Origin: an uncultured Prevotellaceae bacterium
GTDB taxonomy: Bacteria; Bacteroidota; Bacteroidia; Bacteroidales; Bacteroidaceae
Direction of reading: 5' to 3'
Assembly (NCBI GenBank): GCA_900318795.1
Contig: ONLU01000004.1
Coordinates: forward strand, 1 to 64,000
Length of the DNA: 64,000 nucleotides
Part shown: piece after piece, positions 7,696-17,027 of the stretch
Numbering within the stretch: the stretch's first letter is position 1
Layout of the letters: each line of letters begins with the position of its first letter
The notes under the pieces: generated by a model
Told to the model about the DNA's origin: nothing
Databases searched by the model: none
Seen by the model: the letters and a program-made list of their open reading frames with translations, nothing else
Position numbers and translations under genes: made by a program

Positions 7696-9246
7696 ATGAA
7701 AAGGACCATTTCTTACCTGCTGCTGACCATGCTCTGCCTCTCCGCTACAGCCCAGACACTTGACTGGGGCGACCAAGGCAATGGTACTTACAAGAATCCG
7801 GTGCTGAATGCCGACTATTCTGACCCTGATGTCATTCGGGTAGGCGAGAAATACTATATGGTCTGCAGCGATTTCCACTGGCTGGGTATGCAGGTGCTGG
7901 AGTCTGATGATCTTGTCAACTGGCGACTGCTGAGTCAGGTGTACCGCCGTATGGACTTCCCCGGGTGGGACTCCAACAGCCACTATGCCGGTGGTGCCTG
8001 GGCTCCGGCCATTCGCCACCATGACGGTAAGTTCTGGATATACGTATGTACGCCCGATGAAGGATTGCTCATGACTACGGCTACCGACCCTGCCGGTCCG
8101 TGGGAACCACTCTGCCAGGTTAAGCAAATTGAGAAGTGGGAAGACCCCTGTCCCTTCTGGGACGACGATGGTCAGGCCTACCTTGGCCGCAGTCGCCATC
8201 GTGCCGGACCTATCATCGTCCATCGGATGTCGCCCGACGGACGGCAGTTGTTGGACGATGGTGTTACGGTTTATCAGGGTCCCGTGGCTGAAGGTACCAA
8301 GTTCCTCAAGCGCAATGGCTGGTATTACCTGATTATTCCTGAGGGCGGTGTCAGCCGTGGCTGGCAGACGGTGCTCCGCTCGCGCAATATCTATGGACCC
8401 TACGAGCGGAAGATTGTGTTGGAGAAAGGTTCCACTGACATCAACGGACCGCATCAGGGGGCTTTGGTCGATACCCCCGACGGGCAGTGGTGGTTCCTGC
8501 ACTTCCAGTCTACCACGCCCAATGGCCGTGTGCTCCACCTTCAGCCGGCCCGCTGGAAGGACGATTGGCCGCTGATGGGTGTCGACATCGACGGCAATGG
8601 AGTAGGCGAACCCATCCGTGTGTGGACCAAGCCCTTTCCTGCCACCACCCCCTCGCTCCCTGCCACTACCGACGAGTTTGACGGTCCACAACTGGGCTTG
8701 CAGTGGCAGTGGTGCCACAACCCCGTGGATGCCAACTGGAGCCTGACGAAACAGAAGGGCGCGCTGACGTTACACACCATTCCTGCCGACTCGCTGAAGG
8801 TCTGCCGTCAGCTGCTCACCCAGAAGGTGATGGGCTACGAGAGCGAGGCCACCCTGTTGCTGACGGCTGCTCCCATTGCAACGCCACATTCTGACCTGAG
8901 GTCTGAGAAGGACGGGCTGCGCTGTGGTCTGGCTTTTACGGGCAAGCAGTTCCGGGCCATCGGCCTCTCTGCCGAGGGCATCTATACCGAAGAGGGCGGA
9001 CGCTATACGTTGGTCAAGCGTTGCAAAGTTAGCAAGGTGTGGTTGCGTGTTGCTATCGACAGTCGCCGCAATCTGCATCGTTTCCAATATAGTATAGACG
9101 GCAGCCATTATGAGTCTGCTGGTGATGCCTTCCCCATGCAGGAAGGCTACTGGAAGGGCATTCGTGTCGGTCTCTATGCCTACCATACGAAAGGAAGCAG
9201 CCAAACCGTTTGGTTCGACCGCTTCCAGTATGACGTCTTACATTAA
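7696..9246 (+). CDS. Glycoside hydrolase family 43 (beta-xylosidase/arabinofuranosidase-like)
   Basis: The 516-aa secreted enzyme has a signal peptide (MKRTISYLLLTMLCLSATAQ), a five-bladed propeller GH43 domain and a C-terminal beta-sandwich of the type that follows many GH43 xylosidases. The expected catalytic residues are visible: the base Asp in YSDPDV (about 43), the pKa-tuning Asp in EDPCPFWDDDG (about 150) and the acid Glu in EGTKFLK (about 199). The likely substrate is xylan or arabinan side chains. Residues 394-405 (IATPHSDLRSEK) come from the dispersed palindromic element, inserted in frame in the C-terminal sandwich; the same peptide occurs at the RadC N-terminus. Confidence 0.93.
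   Translation: MKRTISYLLLTMLCLSATAQTLDWGDQGNGTYKNPVLNADYSDPDVIRVGEKYYMVCSDFHWLGMQVLESDDLVNWRLLSQVYRRMDFPGWDSNSHYAGGAWAPAIRHHDGKFWIYVCTPDEGLLMTTATDPAGPWEPLCQVKQIEKWEDPCPFWDDDGQAYLGRSRHRAGPIIVHRMSPDGRQLLDDGVTVYQGPVAEGTKFLKRNGWYYLIIPEGGVSRGWQTVLRSRNIYGPYERKIVLEKGSTDINGPHQGALVDTPDGQWWFLHFQSTTPNGRVLHLQPARWKDDWPLMGVDIDGNGVGEPIRVWTKPFPATTPSLPATTDEFDGPQLGLQWQWCHNPVDANWSLTKQKGALTLHTIPADSLKVCRQLLTQKVMGYESEATLLLTAAPIATPHSDLRSEKDGLRCGLAFTGKQFRAIGLSAEGIYTEEGGRYTLVKRCKVSKVWLRVAIDSRRNLHRFQYSIDGSHYESAGDAFPMQEGYWKGIRVGLYAYHTKGSSQTVWFDRFQYDVLH
8876..8909 (+). repeat. Dispersed palindromic element, copy inside GH43
   Basis: It begins TTGCAACGCCACATTC and continues into the stem CTGACC / GGTCTG with one mismatch. 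It is in frame with the enzyme and encodes ATPHSDLRSEK. The orientation is the same relative to the mRNA as in radC. Confidence 0.85.
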
Positions 9247-9260
9247 GACTTTTTTCTTGT

Positions 9261-11399
9261 TTACAGACCTCGTGCTTTAAGCAGGGCTGAGGCGTCTGGT
9301 TGCTTCATGCCGGTGAAGTCGGTGAACATCTGCATCAGGTCGCCAGTGTTGCCACGGCTCAGTATCTTGTCTCGCATGTCCTGTCCTGTTTCAGGTTTCA
9401 AGGCGCCGCGCTGTGCAAAGACGTCGGCAATGTTGACGGCCAGCACCTCGGTCCACAGATAACTGTAATATCCTGCGGCATAGCCTCCGCCCCAGACATG
9501 GTTGAAATAGCTGGTCTTATAGCGTGGTGGAATCTGTGTGTCCAATAGTCCAATCTGGGTTAGGGCCTGCTGTTCGAAATCGGAAGCCTTGTCTGCCGTG
9601 GGAATATCTGCTGACGCGAGCATGTGCCAGGCGAGGTCGAGGCAGGTGGCTGCCAGATTCTCCCCCAGAGCATAGCATGGCTGGAAATTGATGCTCTTCA
9701 GCATGCGTTCCTTTAGGTCGGCAGGCATGGGCTTGCCGGTCTTGTAGTGCAGTGCATAGTGGTCAAAGATTTCGGGTATCGAGGCAAACGACTCGTTGAA
9801 CTGCGATGGCATCTCTACGAAGTCGCGGGCTACAGAAGTGCCACTGAGGCCGTTGTACTGGCAGTCGGACAGTATGCCGTGCAGGGCGTGGCCGAATTCG
9901 TGGAAGAGGGTAGTCACCTCATCCCAGGTCAGCAGTGATGGCTGTCCCTCGGGAGCCTTGGCATTGTTGCATACATTATAGATGATGGGCTTCTGTTCGC
10001 GCTGTCGACTCTGTTTGGCAAAGCCGTCCATCCATGCTCCGCCGCGCTTGGTGGGTCGGCGGAAATAGTCGCAATAGAACAGGGCCTTGGGTGTTCCGTC
10101 CTTGTCTGTTACTTCGAACACCTTCATGTCGGGGTGGTAGGTTGGGATGTCATTGCGCTGCTTGAACGAGAGTCCATAGACGCGGTTGGCGGCATAGAAC
10201 ACGCCGTTCTGCAGCACGCTGTCCACGTTGAAGTAGGGCTTTACCTCGTCGTCCGATACGTTAAGCATTTCTTTCTTCATCTTGGCCGAATAGTAGAAGC
10301 GGTCGTAGGGCTGCAGCAAGAAGTCGGTGCCCTGGGTCTTGCGGGCAAAATCCTCGATAGCCTTTGTCTCTGCGTCGGCCTTGGGGCGGTAGGCTTGTAT
10401 CAGGTTCTTCAGGAAGCTGTAGACACTCTCTGGCGTCTTGGCCATGGTACGCTCCAGCGAGTAGGAGGCATAGTTCTTATAGCCCATAAGTTCGGCTTGC
10501 TCGGCACGCAGCTTGGCGATTTCGACTACCAAGGGGAAGGTGTTGTGCTTGTTCGTTCCGTCGGCGCGGTGTATGGAGGCCTCGAAGACACGCTTGCGCA
10601 GGTCGCGGTTGTCGAGACTGGCCAGCAGGGCCTGCTGGGTGGTGTTGACGATGACGATGGCGTAGGGGGTTTTCTTGCCTAAGTTCTCGGCATCCTTGGC
10701 GCACTGGGCTATGTCGGCCTCGCTCAGTCCGGCCAGTTCTTCCTTGTTGTCCACCCATACTACGGCATCGTTGGTGGCTGCTGTGAGCTGGTCACCCCAT
10801 TGCTGCTGCAGGTCGCTGATGCGTAGGTTGATTTCTTTCATGCGCTTCATTTTTTCCTCTGGCAGCAGGGCTCCTTTGCGCACGAATTCCTTGTAGACCT
10901 CGTCCAGGAGTTTCTGCTTTTCTGTTGGCACGCTGTCGCTGTTGGGAGCGCTGTGCTGGCGGTCATAGACCAGCTTGATGCGTTCGAACAGGGCTTTGTT
11001 GAACGATATGTCGTTCTCCAGGTCGGTCAGCATGGGCTGTACTTTCTTCTCTATCTCGCCCAGTTCCGGGGTCTTGTCAGCCTCCACGAGGGCAAAGAAT
11101 ACGCGGCTGACGCGTTCCAGCATCCGGCCGCTCTCGTCGTAGGCCACGATGGTATTCTCGAACGTGGCCGAGTCGGGGTTGTCTACTATTTTCGCGATGT
11201 TGTCGCGCTGGTCCTGGATGGCAGCCTCGAAGGCGGGCAGGTAGTCCGTCGTCTGAATCTTGCTGAAGTCAGGAGCGCCGAAGGGCAGCTCACTCTCCGC
11301 CAATAGCGGGTTCTCACGCGGTGCCTGTTGGCAGGCTGAAAACTGTACGGTCATAGCCGATGCGATACCGATAGTCATGAATGTCTTGGTTATTTTCAT
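9261..11399 (-). CDS. dcp: M3 family zinc metallopeptidase, peptidyl-dipeptidase Dcp-like lipoprotein
   Basis: The 712-aa protein has the M3 zinc motif FHEFGHALHGIL near residue 500 and the family's helical N-terminal half. Dcp enzymes cut dipeptides from peptide C-termini. The start MKITKTFMTIGIASAMTVQF followed by SAC is a lipoprotein signal, so this copy probably sits in the periplasm or outer membrane and digests imported or external peptides. That fits the OPT-family transporter two genes upstream. It is 43 bp downstream of the GH28 gene and convergent with GH43. Confidence 0.92.
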   Translation of the reverse strand: MKITKTFMTIGIASAMTVQFSACQQAPRENPLLAESELPFGAPDFSKIQTTDYLPAFEAAIQDQRDNIAKIVDNPDSATFENTIVAYDESGRMLERVSRVFFALVEADKTPELGEIEKKVQPMLTDLENDISFNKALFERIKLVYDRQHSAPNSDSVPTEKQKLLDEVYKEFVRKGALLPEEKMKRMKEINLRISDLQQQWGDQLTAATNDAVVWVDNKEELAGLSEADIAQCAKDAENLGKKTPYAIVIVNTTQQALLASLDNRDLRKRVFEASIHRADGTNKHNTFPLVVEIAKLRAEQAELMGYKNYASYSLERTMAKTPESVYSFLKNLIQAYRPKADAETKAIEDFARKTQGTDFLLQPYDRFYYSAKMKKEMLNVSDDEVKPYFNVDSVLQNGVFYAANRVYGLSFKQRNDIPTYHPDMKVFEVTDKDGTPKALFYCDYFRRPTKRGGAWMDGFAKQSRQREQKPIIYNVCNNAKAPEGQPSLLTWDEVTTLFHEFGHALHGILSDCQYNGLSGTSVARDFVEMPSQFNESFASIPEIFDHYALHYKTGKPMPADLKERMLKSINFQPCYALGENLAATCLDLAWHMLASADIPTADKASDFEQQALTQIGLLDTQIPPRYKTSYFNHVWGGGYAAGYYSYLWTEVLAVNIADVFAQRGALKPETGQDMRDKILSRGNTGDLMQMFTDFTGMKQPDASALLKARGL

Positions 11400-11442
11400 A
11401 GTCTTATTATGTTGTTAGAGGTGTAAAGGTAGTCATTTCTTG

Positions 11443-12885
11443 CTAATCTGCCAAGTAAGTATCCGCGTCCTCGCGTACAAACTCGGGACGGGCGTCCGCC
11501 TCCTCAGTGTAAGTCCTTACCCGGTCGAACTTCACCCCCCGTCCATGTCTCACGTAGAACCCCTTGGCAGGCAGCGGGCCCCACATGGTGGCCTCGGGGT
11601 ACTCGGCAGCCTTCTCGTCCGCCAGGGCCTGGCGGATGGCAGTCAGTTGCTCCTCCTTGATGCCGCCGCGCTGGTAGACGGTGACGTCCGAGACGTGCAC
11701 GTCCTCCACGGGATGACCCGGCAGGCCTGTAATGCTACAGCCGTAGCTGCCGGCATCGCGTACATGCACATTGTTTATATATATACCCCGCATCCGTCCC
11801 ACGGTCTCCACGCTGTCGGGCTTCTGGCTTTTGGTCGCTCCCTCGTTGCCGCCGCTCACGCTCTGGCTGACGAAGGCGCTGGCGCCGCTCTTGCTGAACG
11901 TCCAGCCGCGGCCGCGGTGGCCCAGCCGTACGAAGATGGGCGACTCGGTGCCCGTCACGGTCAGGTCGCTCACGCTGACATTCTCCATCACGCCGCCGTC
12001 CACAATCTCCAGCGATAGGGCCGACGTGCCAATGGGCCGTCCGAAGAACCGGCTCGATTGGTCGCTGCTGGGCTTGACGACGATGCCGCGAATCGCAATG
12101 TTGCGGAAGCCGCCGTTGGTCTCGGTGCCCAGCTTCACGGCATTGCAGTGGCTCGACACGATGCAGTTCTGGATGGTGACGTCCTCGCACAGGCGCGGCG
12201 ATGTCGACTTCAGCGTGATGCCGTCGTCGTCCGAGTCGGCTATCACGTCCGACACGATGACGTCGTGACAGCCGTCCAAGTCCAGCGCGTCGTTGTTGTA
12301 GTTGTTGCGGTTCAATACCTTGATGCCGCTGATGCGCAGACGGTCGCAGGCCAAGTAGTGCTGCATCCAGCAACCGCTGTTCTTGAGCGTGATGTCCCTC
12401 ACCACGATGTTGCGGCTCTGGATGAACCGCAGCAGGTGCGGACGGGTGATGCCCTCATCGTTCCATGACAGTTTTGGGAACACGCGGCCCCGCCCGTCAA
12501 TCGTGCCATATCCGTCAATCGTGACGTTCTCCACCGAGTCGGCATAGACCAGCTGGATGGTCTCCGTATGCGTGCGCAGCGACTTGTAGCCAGACTTCAC
12601 GCGGCGGTAGTCCCTCAGCTCCGTGCTCCCATACAGCGTAGCACCCAGCTCCAGATGCAGGTGGACGTTGCTCCTGAGGATGATGGTACCTATCACGTAC
12701 TGGCCGGCAGGTACGACGACGCGTCCGCCACCGTCGGCCGAGCACAGGTCGATGCACTGCTGCACAGCGTCGGTACTCACCACCGTCGTGTCACTCTTGG
12801 CACCGAAGTCGGTGACGACGTAGTCTTTAGCCGTTATAGACATACTGTGGCTGAGAAACAGTAAACAAAGTAGATTGCGAATCAT
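11443..12885 (-). CDS. Glycoside hydrolase family 28 (polygalacturonase-like)
   Basis: The 480-aa protein starts MIRNLLCLLFLSHSMSITAKD, a signal peptide, and folds as a right-handed beta-helix. GH28 catalytic regions are visible: NNDALDLDGC, the paired Asp in DSDDDGITLKS, and SHCNAVKLGTE with the conserved His. It should hydrolyse galacturonide bonds of pectin outside the inner membrane. The ATG overlaps the OPT transporter stop (ATGA), so I reject the longer reading start at 12969, which would lie inside the transporter gene. Confidence 0.9.
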   Translation of the reverse strand: MIRNLLCLLFLSHSMSITAKDYVVTDFGAKSDTTVVSTDAVQQCIDLCSADGGGRVVVPAGQYVIGTIILRSNVHLHLELGATLYGSTELRDYRRVKSGYKSLRTHTETIQLVYADSVENVTIDGYGTIDGRGRVFPKLSWNDEGITRPHLLRFIQSRNIVVRDITLKNSGCWMQHYLACDRLRISGIKVLNRNNYNNDALDLDGCHDVIVSDVIADSDDDGITLKSTSPRLCEDVTIQNCIVSSHCNAVKLGTETNGGFRNIAIRGIVVKPSSDQSSRFFGRPIGTSALSLEIVDGGVMENVSVSDLTVTGTESPIFVRLGHRGRGWTFSKSGASAFVSQSVSGGNEGATKSQKPDSVETVGRMRGIYINNVHVRDAGSYGCSITGLPGHPVEDVHVSDVTVYQRGGIKEEQLTAIRQALADEKAAEYPEATMWGPLPAKGFYVRHGRGVKFDRVRTYTEEADARPEFVREDADTYLAD

Positions 12886-14783
12886 CGCTTTGTGGCTTTG
12901 ATGAAATAGATGATTAATAGAATATAGGCCGCCAGCGAGCTGAGTTCTGACATCGGGTCGTCCCACCACTCGCCGTAGTCGAACGAGATGCCGCCGAAGC
13001 GCAGCAGGGCACTCACCACGCCCATCAGCGCACCGCCGGCAATGAAGCCCGAGGCTATCAGGTTGCCCCGCTCGCCGCGCTCTTTATTTACAGCCTCGTC
13101 TTTGGAACGGCTGGTGACATACCAGCTGATGGCACCGCCGATGACCAGCGGCACGTTGAGCTCCATGGGGATGAACATTCCTAAGGCAAAGGCCAGGGCC
13201 GGCACCTTGCACAGCGTCAGCACCACGGCAATGACGGCCCCCAGTGCATAGAGCGGCCAGGGGGCTCCGACACCGTTCATCAGCGGGTCGATGACCGCCG
13301 CCATGGCATTGGCCTGCGGCGCTGCCAAGGCGCCCGAGGCAAAGCCGTAAGTCTCGTTGAGCAGCATCATCACACCACCCACGGTAGCCGCTGACACCAG
13401 CGTTCCCAGAAACTTCCATGTCTCCTGCTTCCGTGGCTGCGTGCCACACCAATAACCAATCTTCAAGTCGGTGATAAACGAGCCCGCCATCGACAGGGCG
13501 GTGCATACCACACCACCCATGACCAGAGCCGCTACCATACCGCCCGTGCCTCTCAGTCCGACTGCCACCATTACGACCGATGCCAGAATGAGTGTCATCA
13601 GAGTCATACCCGAAACTGGGTTCGATCCCACAATGGCGATAGCGTTGGCGGCAACGGTGGTGAAGAGGAAGGCAATGACGGCGGTCAGGATGATGGCCAC
13701 AGCGGCAAACAGCAGATTGCCGTCCATCACCGCGAACCAGAAGAACAGAAACGTTGCTATCAGCGTCATCACTGCCGAGACCGCAATGAACTTAAGCGGC
13801 AGGTCTGTCGACTGTTGTCCTTCATCGGTTGCCCCTGCCTTTGTCGCCAGTCCCACGGCACTCTTGATAACGCCCCATGACTTGATAATTCCAATGATGC
13901 CTGCCATGGCGATGGCACCAATGCCGATGCTCTTGCCGTAGGAGGTAAATATCTGCTCTGGCGACATGTCGCCCACAGCCGTGGTAATGGACGGATTCCA
14001 CTGGTTGAGTACCGTGTCAGGGAACAGCAGGGCCATACCCGGTACCACGAGCCACCAGACAAATAGCGAGCCCAATGTGATAATCAGCGCATAGCGGAAG
14101 CCAATGATGTAACCCAAACCTAATACCGCAGCGCCTGTGTTGTTCTTGAATACCAGTTTCGCTTTTTCTGCTACATCGTCACCAAAGGGGAGCATGCGAC
14201 TTGTCACGTTCTCGTTCCACCAGCCAAAAGTCGCTACAATGAAGTCGTACAAGCCACCCACCAGACCAGCAATGAGCAGGGGCTTAGCTTGAGAACCACC
14301 ATGAGTGGCAGCTGGAGATTCGCCTCCTGCAGAGTCGCCACTCTTCAGCACCTGCGTAGTCGCTGTAGCTTCAGGGAAGGGAAACTGTTCCTGAGGAGCC
14401 TCTACGAAATACTTGCGGAAGGGTATGAGGAACAAAATGCCTAAGATGCCTCCCAGCAGCGAAGCAATGAATATCTTCATGAAGTCTGCAGACATCTCGG
14501 GATATTTGGCTTGCAGGATATAGATGGCTGGCAAGGTGAAGATAGCACCAGCCACCACGGCTCCGGAACAGGCTCCGATGCTTTGGATAATCACATTCTC
14601 GCGCAGGGCGTTCGAGCGTTTGGCCGCAGCTGATACGCCGACGGCAATGATGGCTATGGGAATGGCTGCTTCAAAAACCTGGCCTACTTTCAGGCCCAGA
14701 TAGGCAGCGGCTGCTGAAAAGAGCACAGCCATCAGTACACCCCATGTGACTGACCATGTGTTGACTTCGTTCTTTTGTTTCAT
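12882..14783 (-). CDS. OPT family oligopeptide transporter
   Basis: The 633-aa polytopic protein has about 14-16 hydrophobic segments. It shows the OPT-family start NTWSVTWGVLMAVLFSAAAAY and internal glycine-rich blocks such as VGSNPVSGMTLMTL and GTQPRKQETWKFLG. OPT proteins import peptides or metal chelates by proton coupling; the substrate is not evident here. It overlaps the GH28 gene by 4 bp and lies two genes from an M3 peptidase, so peptide uptake is the best inference. A 50-bp gap with part of a palindromic repeat separates it from the C-S lyase gene. Confidence 0.92.
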   Translation of the reverse strand: MKQKNEVNTWSVTWGVLMAVLFSAAAAYLGLKVGQVFEAAIPIAIIAVGVSAAAKRSNALRENVIIQSIGACSGAVVAGAIFTLPAIYILQAKYPEMSADFMKIFIASLLGGILGILFLIPFRKYFVEAPQEQFPFPEATATTQVLKSGDSAGGESPAATHGGSQAKPLLIAGLVGGLYDFIVATFGWWNENVTSRMLPFGDDVAEKAKLVFKNNTGAAVLGLGYIIGFRYALIITLGSLFVWWLVVPGMALLFPDTVLNQWNPSITTAVGDMSPEQIFTSYGKSIGIGAIAMAGIIGIIKSWGVIKSAVGLATKAGATDEGQQSTDLPLKFIAVSAVMTLIATFLFFWFAVMDGNLLFAAVAIILTAVIAFLFTTVAANAIAIVGSNPVSGMTLMTLILASVVMVAVGLRGTGGMVAALVMGGVVCTALSMAGSFITDLKIGYWCGTQPRKQETWKFLGTLVSAATVGGVMMLLNETYGFASGALAAPQANAMAAVIDPLMNGVGAPWPLYALGAVIAVVLTLCKVPALAFALGMFIPMELNVPLVIGGAISWYVTSRSKDEAVNKERGERGNLIASGFIAGGALMGVVSALLRFGGISFDYGEWWDDPMSELSSLAAYILLIIYFIKATKR

Positions 14784-14819
14784 GCTATGTGTTCTTTAAT
14801 TTTTTTTACCTAAAGGTCA

Positions 14820-14855
14820 TTGCAACGCCACACTCAGAGACCTAAGGTCGGAGAA
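14820..14855 (+). repeat. Dispersed palindromic element at the 3' end of the PatB-like gene
   Basis: The plus strand reads TTGCAACGCCACACTC followed by an imperfect stem, GACC TAA GGTC. It is antisense to the gene and supplies its last codons (SPTLGL) and stop. ACCTAAAGGT at 14808-14817, just outside, looks like the stem of a truncated neighbouring unit. Confidence 0.75.
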
Positions 14856-16027
14856 AGTGCGGCACGCAATCGGTTCAATGCTTCGATGAGCAGGCTGCGT
14901 GGACAGGCCAGGTTGATGCGCAGGTAGCCCTCGCCTGATTGCGGACCGTACATGGTGCCTGGGTTGAGCCATACGCTCGCCTCCTTCAAGATGCGGTCAC
15001 AGTAGGCTGCGACACGTTCTCCCCTCGGGAGTGTGGCGTCGCAATCACAGCATTTACTTACGTCAACCCATGCCAAGTAGGTTCCTTCCAAGGGCATCAC
15101 CTTCCAATCAGGCAGGTACTGGGTGCAGAAGTCGCATAGTGTCTGATAGTTGCCCCATAGGTATTGGTTCAGTTCGTCTATCCAGTCTTCACTGTCGTTG
15201 TAGGCTGCGATGGCTGCTACGGGACCAAAGGGATTGACGTCACACACTTCGTTGATATTGATGGCCCGATTGAGACGGCGGCGGGTCGCTGCATCCTGAC
15301 AAATGATGTTGGCAATCTGGAGCCCTGCAGTATTGAACGACTTTGACGGTGAGTTGAGGATGATGGCATTGGCATCGACGGTACCCATGGGTACAAATGT
15401 ATGGTTGGGCATCATGAGCTCGCAATGTATCTCGTCAGAGACGATGTGTACACCATGGCGGTGGCAGATGTCTGCCATGTGCTGCAACTCTTCGCGGCTC
15501 CATACACGTCCTGTCGGATTGTGGGGGTTGCAGAGTAGGAAGACAGTGGCTTTCTCGTCAGCACACTGGACCTCGAAATCGTCCCAATCCACCTCAAAGT
15601 GATTGTCTTCAGCGAGTCTCAACACACTTTCGGCCACTTCGCAACCATTATTCTTGATGGAAGAGAAGAAACAGTTGTAGTCGGGAGAGAGAATGACTAC
15701 TCTCTCGCCAGGCATGGTCAGGGCCTTAATGGCTACCGACATGGCGGGCACCACGCCTGTGGTGTAGAGTATCCACTCGCGGTTGATGTGCCATTGGTGG
15801 CGGCGCTGGAACCAGGAGATAACGGCTTGATAATAGTCATCTCCTACAACAGTATAGGCATAGATGGGATGTGCTGCCCGCTGACGAACAGCCTCTTGAA
15901 TAGCAGGAGCCACTGCGAAGTCCATGTCGGCAACCCAGAGGGGGATGACTTCGGGTGATGGGCAATCATCCCACTTTACACAACTGGTGCCTCGGCGCTC
16001 AATACGCTCGTCAAAATTGTATCTCAT
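14834..16027 (-). CDS. PatB/MalY-type pyridoxal-phosphate aminotransferase (cystathionine beta-lyase-like)
   Basis: The 397-aa fold-type I PLP enzyme belongs to the MalY/PatB group. Motifs are VIPLWVADMDF near the N-terminus, LLCNPHNPTGRVW, SDEIHCELM, and NSPSKSFNTAGLQ with the PLP lysine near residue 230. Members cleave C-S bonds of cystathionine or cysteine conjugates. The gene carries two palindromic elements: one encodes DATLPRGER near residue 330, the other forms the C-terminal residues SPTLGL and the stop. It overlaps DUF3737 by 4 bp (ATGA). Confidence 0.92.
   Translation of the reverse strand: MRYNFDERIERRGTSCVKWDDCPSPEVIPLWVADMDFAVAPAIQEAVRQRAAHPIYAYTVVGDDYYQAVISWFQRRHQWHINREWILYTTGVVPAMSVAIKALTMPGERVVILSPDYNCFFSSIKNNGCEVAESVLRLAEDNHFEVDWDDFEVQCADEKATVFLLCNPHNPTGRVWSREELQHMADICHRHGVHIVSDEIHCELMMPNHTFVPMGTVDANAIILNSPSKSFNTAGLQIANIICQDAATRRRLNRAININEVCDVNPFGPVAAIAAYNDSEDWIDELNQYLWGNYQTLCDFCTQYLPDWKVMPLEGTYLAWVDVSKCCDCDATLPRGERVAAYCDRILKEASVWLNPGTMYGPQSGEGYLRINLACPRSLLIEALNRLRAALSPTLGL
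15016..15044 (-). repeat. Dispersed palindromic element, short-stem copy inside the PatB-like gene
   Basis: The minus strand reads TTGCGACGCCACACTC with stem CTCCC / GGGAG. The conserved head is kept, but the stem is shorter and different. It is in another reading frame than the radC and GH43 copies and encodes CDATLPRGER. Confidence 0.65.
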
Positions 16028-16869
16028 TTCCTGATTTCAATGATACAGTTGTTGGGTTGGCGCACGTTTTTGTCGATGGTGATGGAGCCGATGCTGTCTG
16101 CTACAATATGCCCACTTGTCGGGTTCTTGATGTTCTCGATGTGTCCACGGATGTCTGCTTCAACGGTCGAGTATTCAAACACACGGTCGCACATGGGATC
16201 AAAGGTACAGTTCTCCAGCACCAGATTGTCTGTATAGCACAGCAGTTGCTCGCCAGCCAGGTGGCAGTTGACAAGACGTACATTCTTGGAGTGCCATGCC
16301 AGATACTCACCATCCAGTTCTGAGTCGTAAACGGTAATGTTCTCACACTCCCAGAAAGAGTCCTTGGTCAGAATCTTGGCATGGTGTATCTCTACATTCT
16401 GGCAATACTGGAACACATATTTGGCATCCGACTCCAGGCCATCCACGTAGATGTTCTTTGAGAACATAAACGGGTAGGTTCCGCCATGCAGACAGACATT
16501 CTTCAGTTTGAGACCGTCCACTTTCCAGAAAGTTTCATCGGCATCGCAAATCTTCACATCCTCCAACTCAACATTTCTCATCTCACGGAAGAACTTTGGC
16601 GCATCGATGCGACAACGGCGCATCACGAGGTCGTTGGTATACCAGATGGCAGAGCGTGAGCCTAAAGCAAAGTAGCAGTCTTCGATGAGTGCTCCGTCAA
16701 CATGCCACCAAGGGTACTTGCCATAGAAACGGCAGTTTTGAGCCTCAATGTTTTGGCATTGCTTAATACCGCTCTCTCCGTCAGTGATGGTAATACTCTC
16801 CAGTCTAGTGTCGTGAATAGTAAATAGAGGCCGCTCGCCACCAAATTCCTTGTTCTTTATTACTTCCAT
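16024..16869 (-). CDS. DUF3737 family right-handed beta-helix protein
   Basis: The 281-aa protein starts MEVIKNKEFGGERPLFTIHD. It consists of short repeated strands with Cys/Asn-rich rungs (IEDCYF, MRRCRID, LEDVKIC, LVNCHL, LENCTF), a parallel beta-helix pattern that I recognise as DUF3737. It has no signal peptide, and no enzymatic role is established. It is first in the minus-strand run with the C-S lyase and transporter, behind a TAACTTTG promoter and with a 4-bp overlap to the lyase gene. Confidence 0.8.
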   Translation of the reverse strand: MEVIKNKEFGGERPLFTIHDTRLESITITDGESGIKQCQNIEAQNCRFYGKYPWWHVDGALIEDCYFALGSRSAIWYTNDLVMRRCRIDAPKFFREMRNVELEDVKICDADETFWKVDGLKLKNVCLHGGTYPFMFSKNIYVDGLESDAKYVFQYCQNVEIHHAKILTKDSFWECENITVYDSELDGEYLAWHSKNVRLVNCHLAGEQLLCYTDNLVLENCTFDPMCDRVFEYSTVEADIRGHIENIKNPTSGHIVADSIGSITIDKNVRQPNNCIIEIRK

Positions 16870-16893
16870 ACGTTAATAATTCATTAGTGCCTG

Positions 16894-16901
16894 CAAAGTT
16901 A
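16894..16901 (-). promoter_or_regulatory. Promoter -7 element for the DUF3737/C-S lyase run
   Basis: The minus strand reads TAACTTTG, 25 bp before the DUF3737 ATG. A second minus-strand TAACTTTG lies at 16977-16984. Confidence 0.65.
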
Positions 16902-16975
16902 CGGAAAATCGAGAGCAAAACAAAGAAACTTGTTTCTTTTTTTGCCGAGATGGAGTAACTTCACCATGAGAGATG

Positions 16976-17006
16976 GCAAAGTTACGAAAAAAATGCGTAA
17001 CTTTGC
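16976..17006. promoter_or_regulatory. Back-to-back promoter inverted repeat upstream of miaB
   Basis: GCAAAGTTACG (16976-16986) and CGTAACTTTGC (16996-17006) are perfect 11-bp inverted repeats with a 9-bp spacer. The right arm holds the miaB -7 element TAACTTTG (16998-17005); the left arm is the same element facing the DUF3737 side. Confidence 0.7.
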
Positions 17007-17027
17007 AGGCAAAAAGGAAATAGTAGA

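Noticed and set aside
11424..11431. Minus-strand TACCTTTA before the M3 peptidase gene
   Set aside because: It lacks the final G of the consensus and any -33 match; the gene is probably transcribed from upstream.
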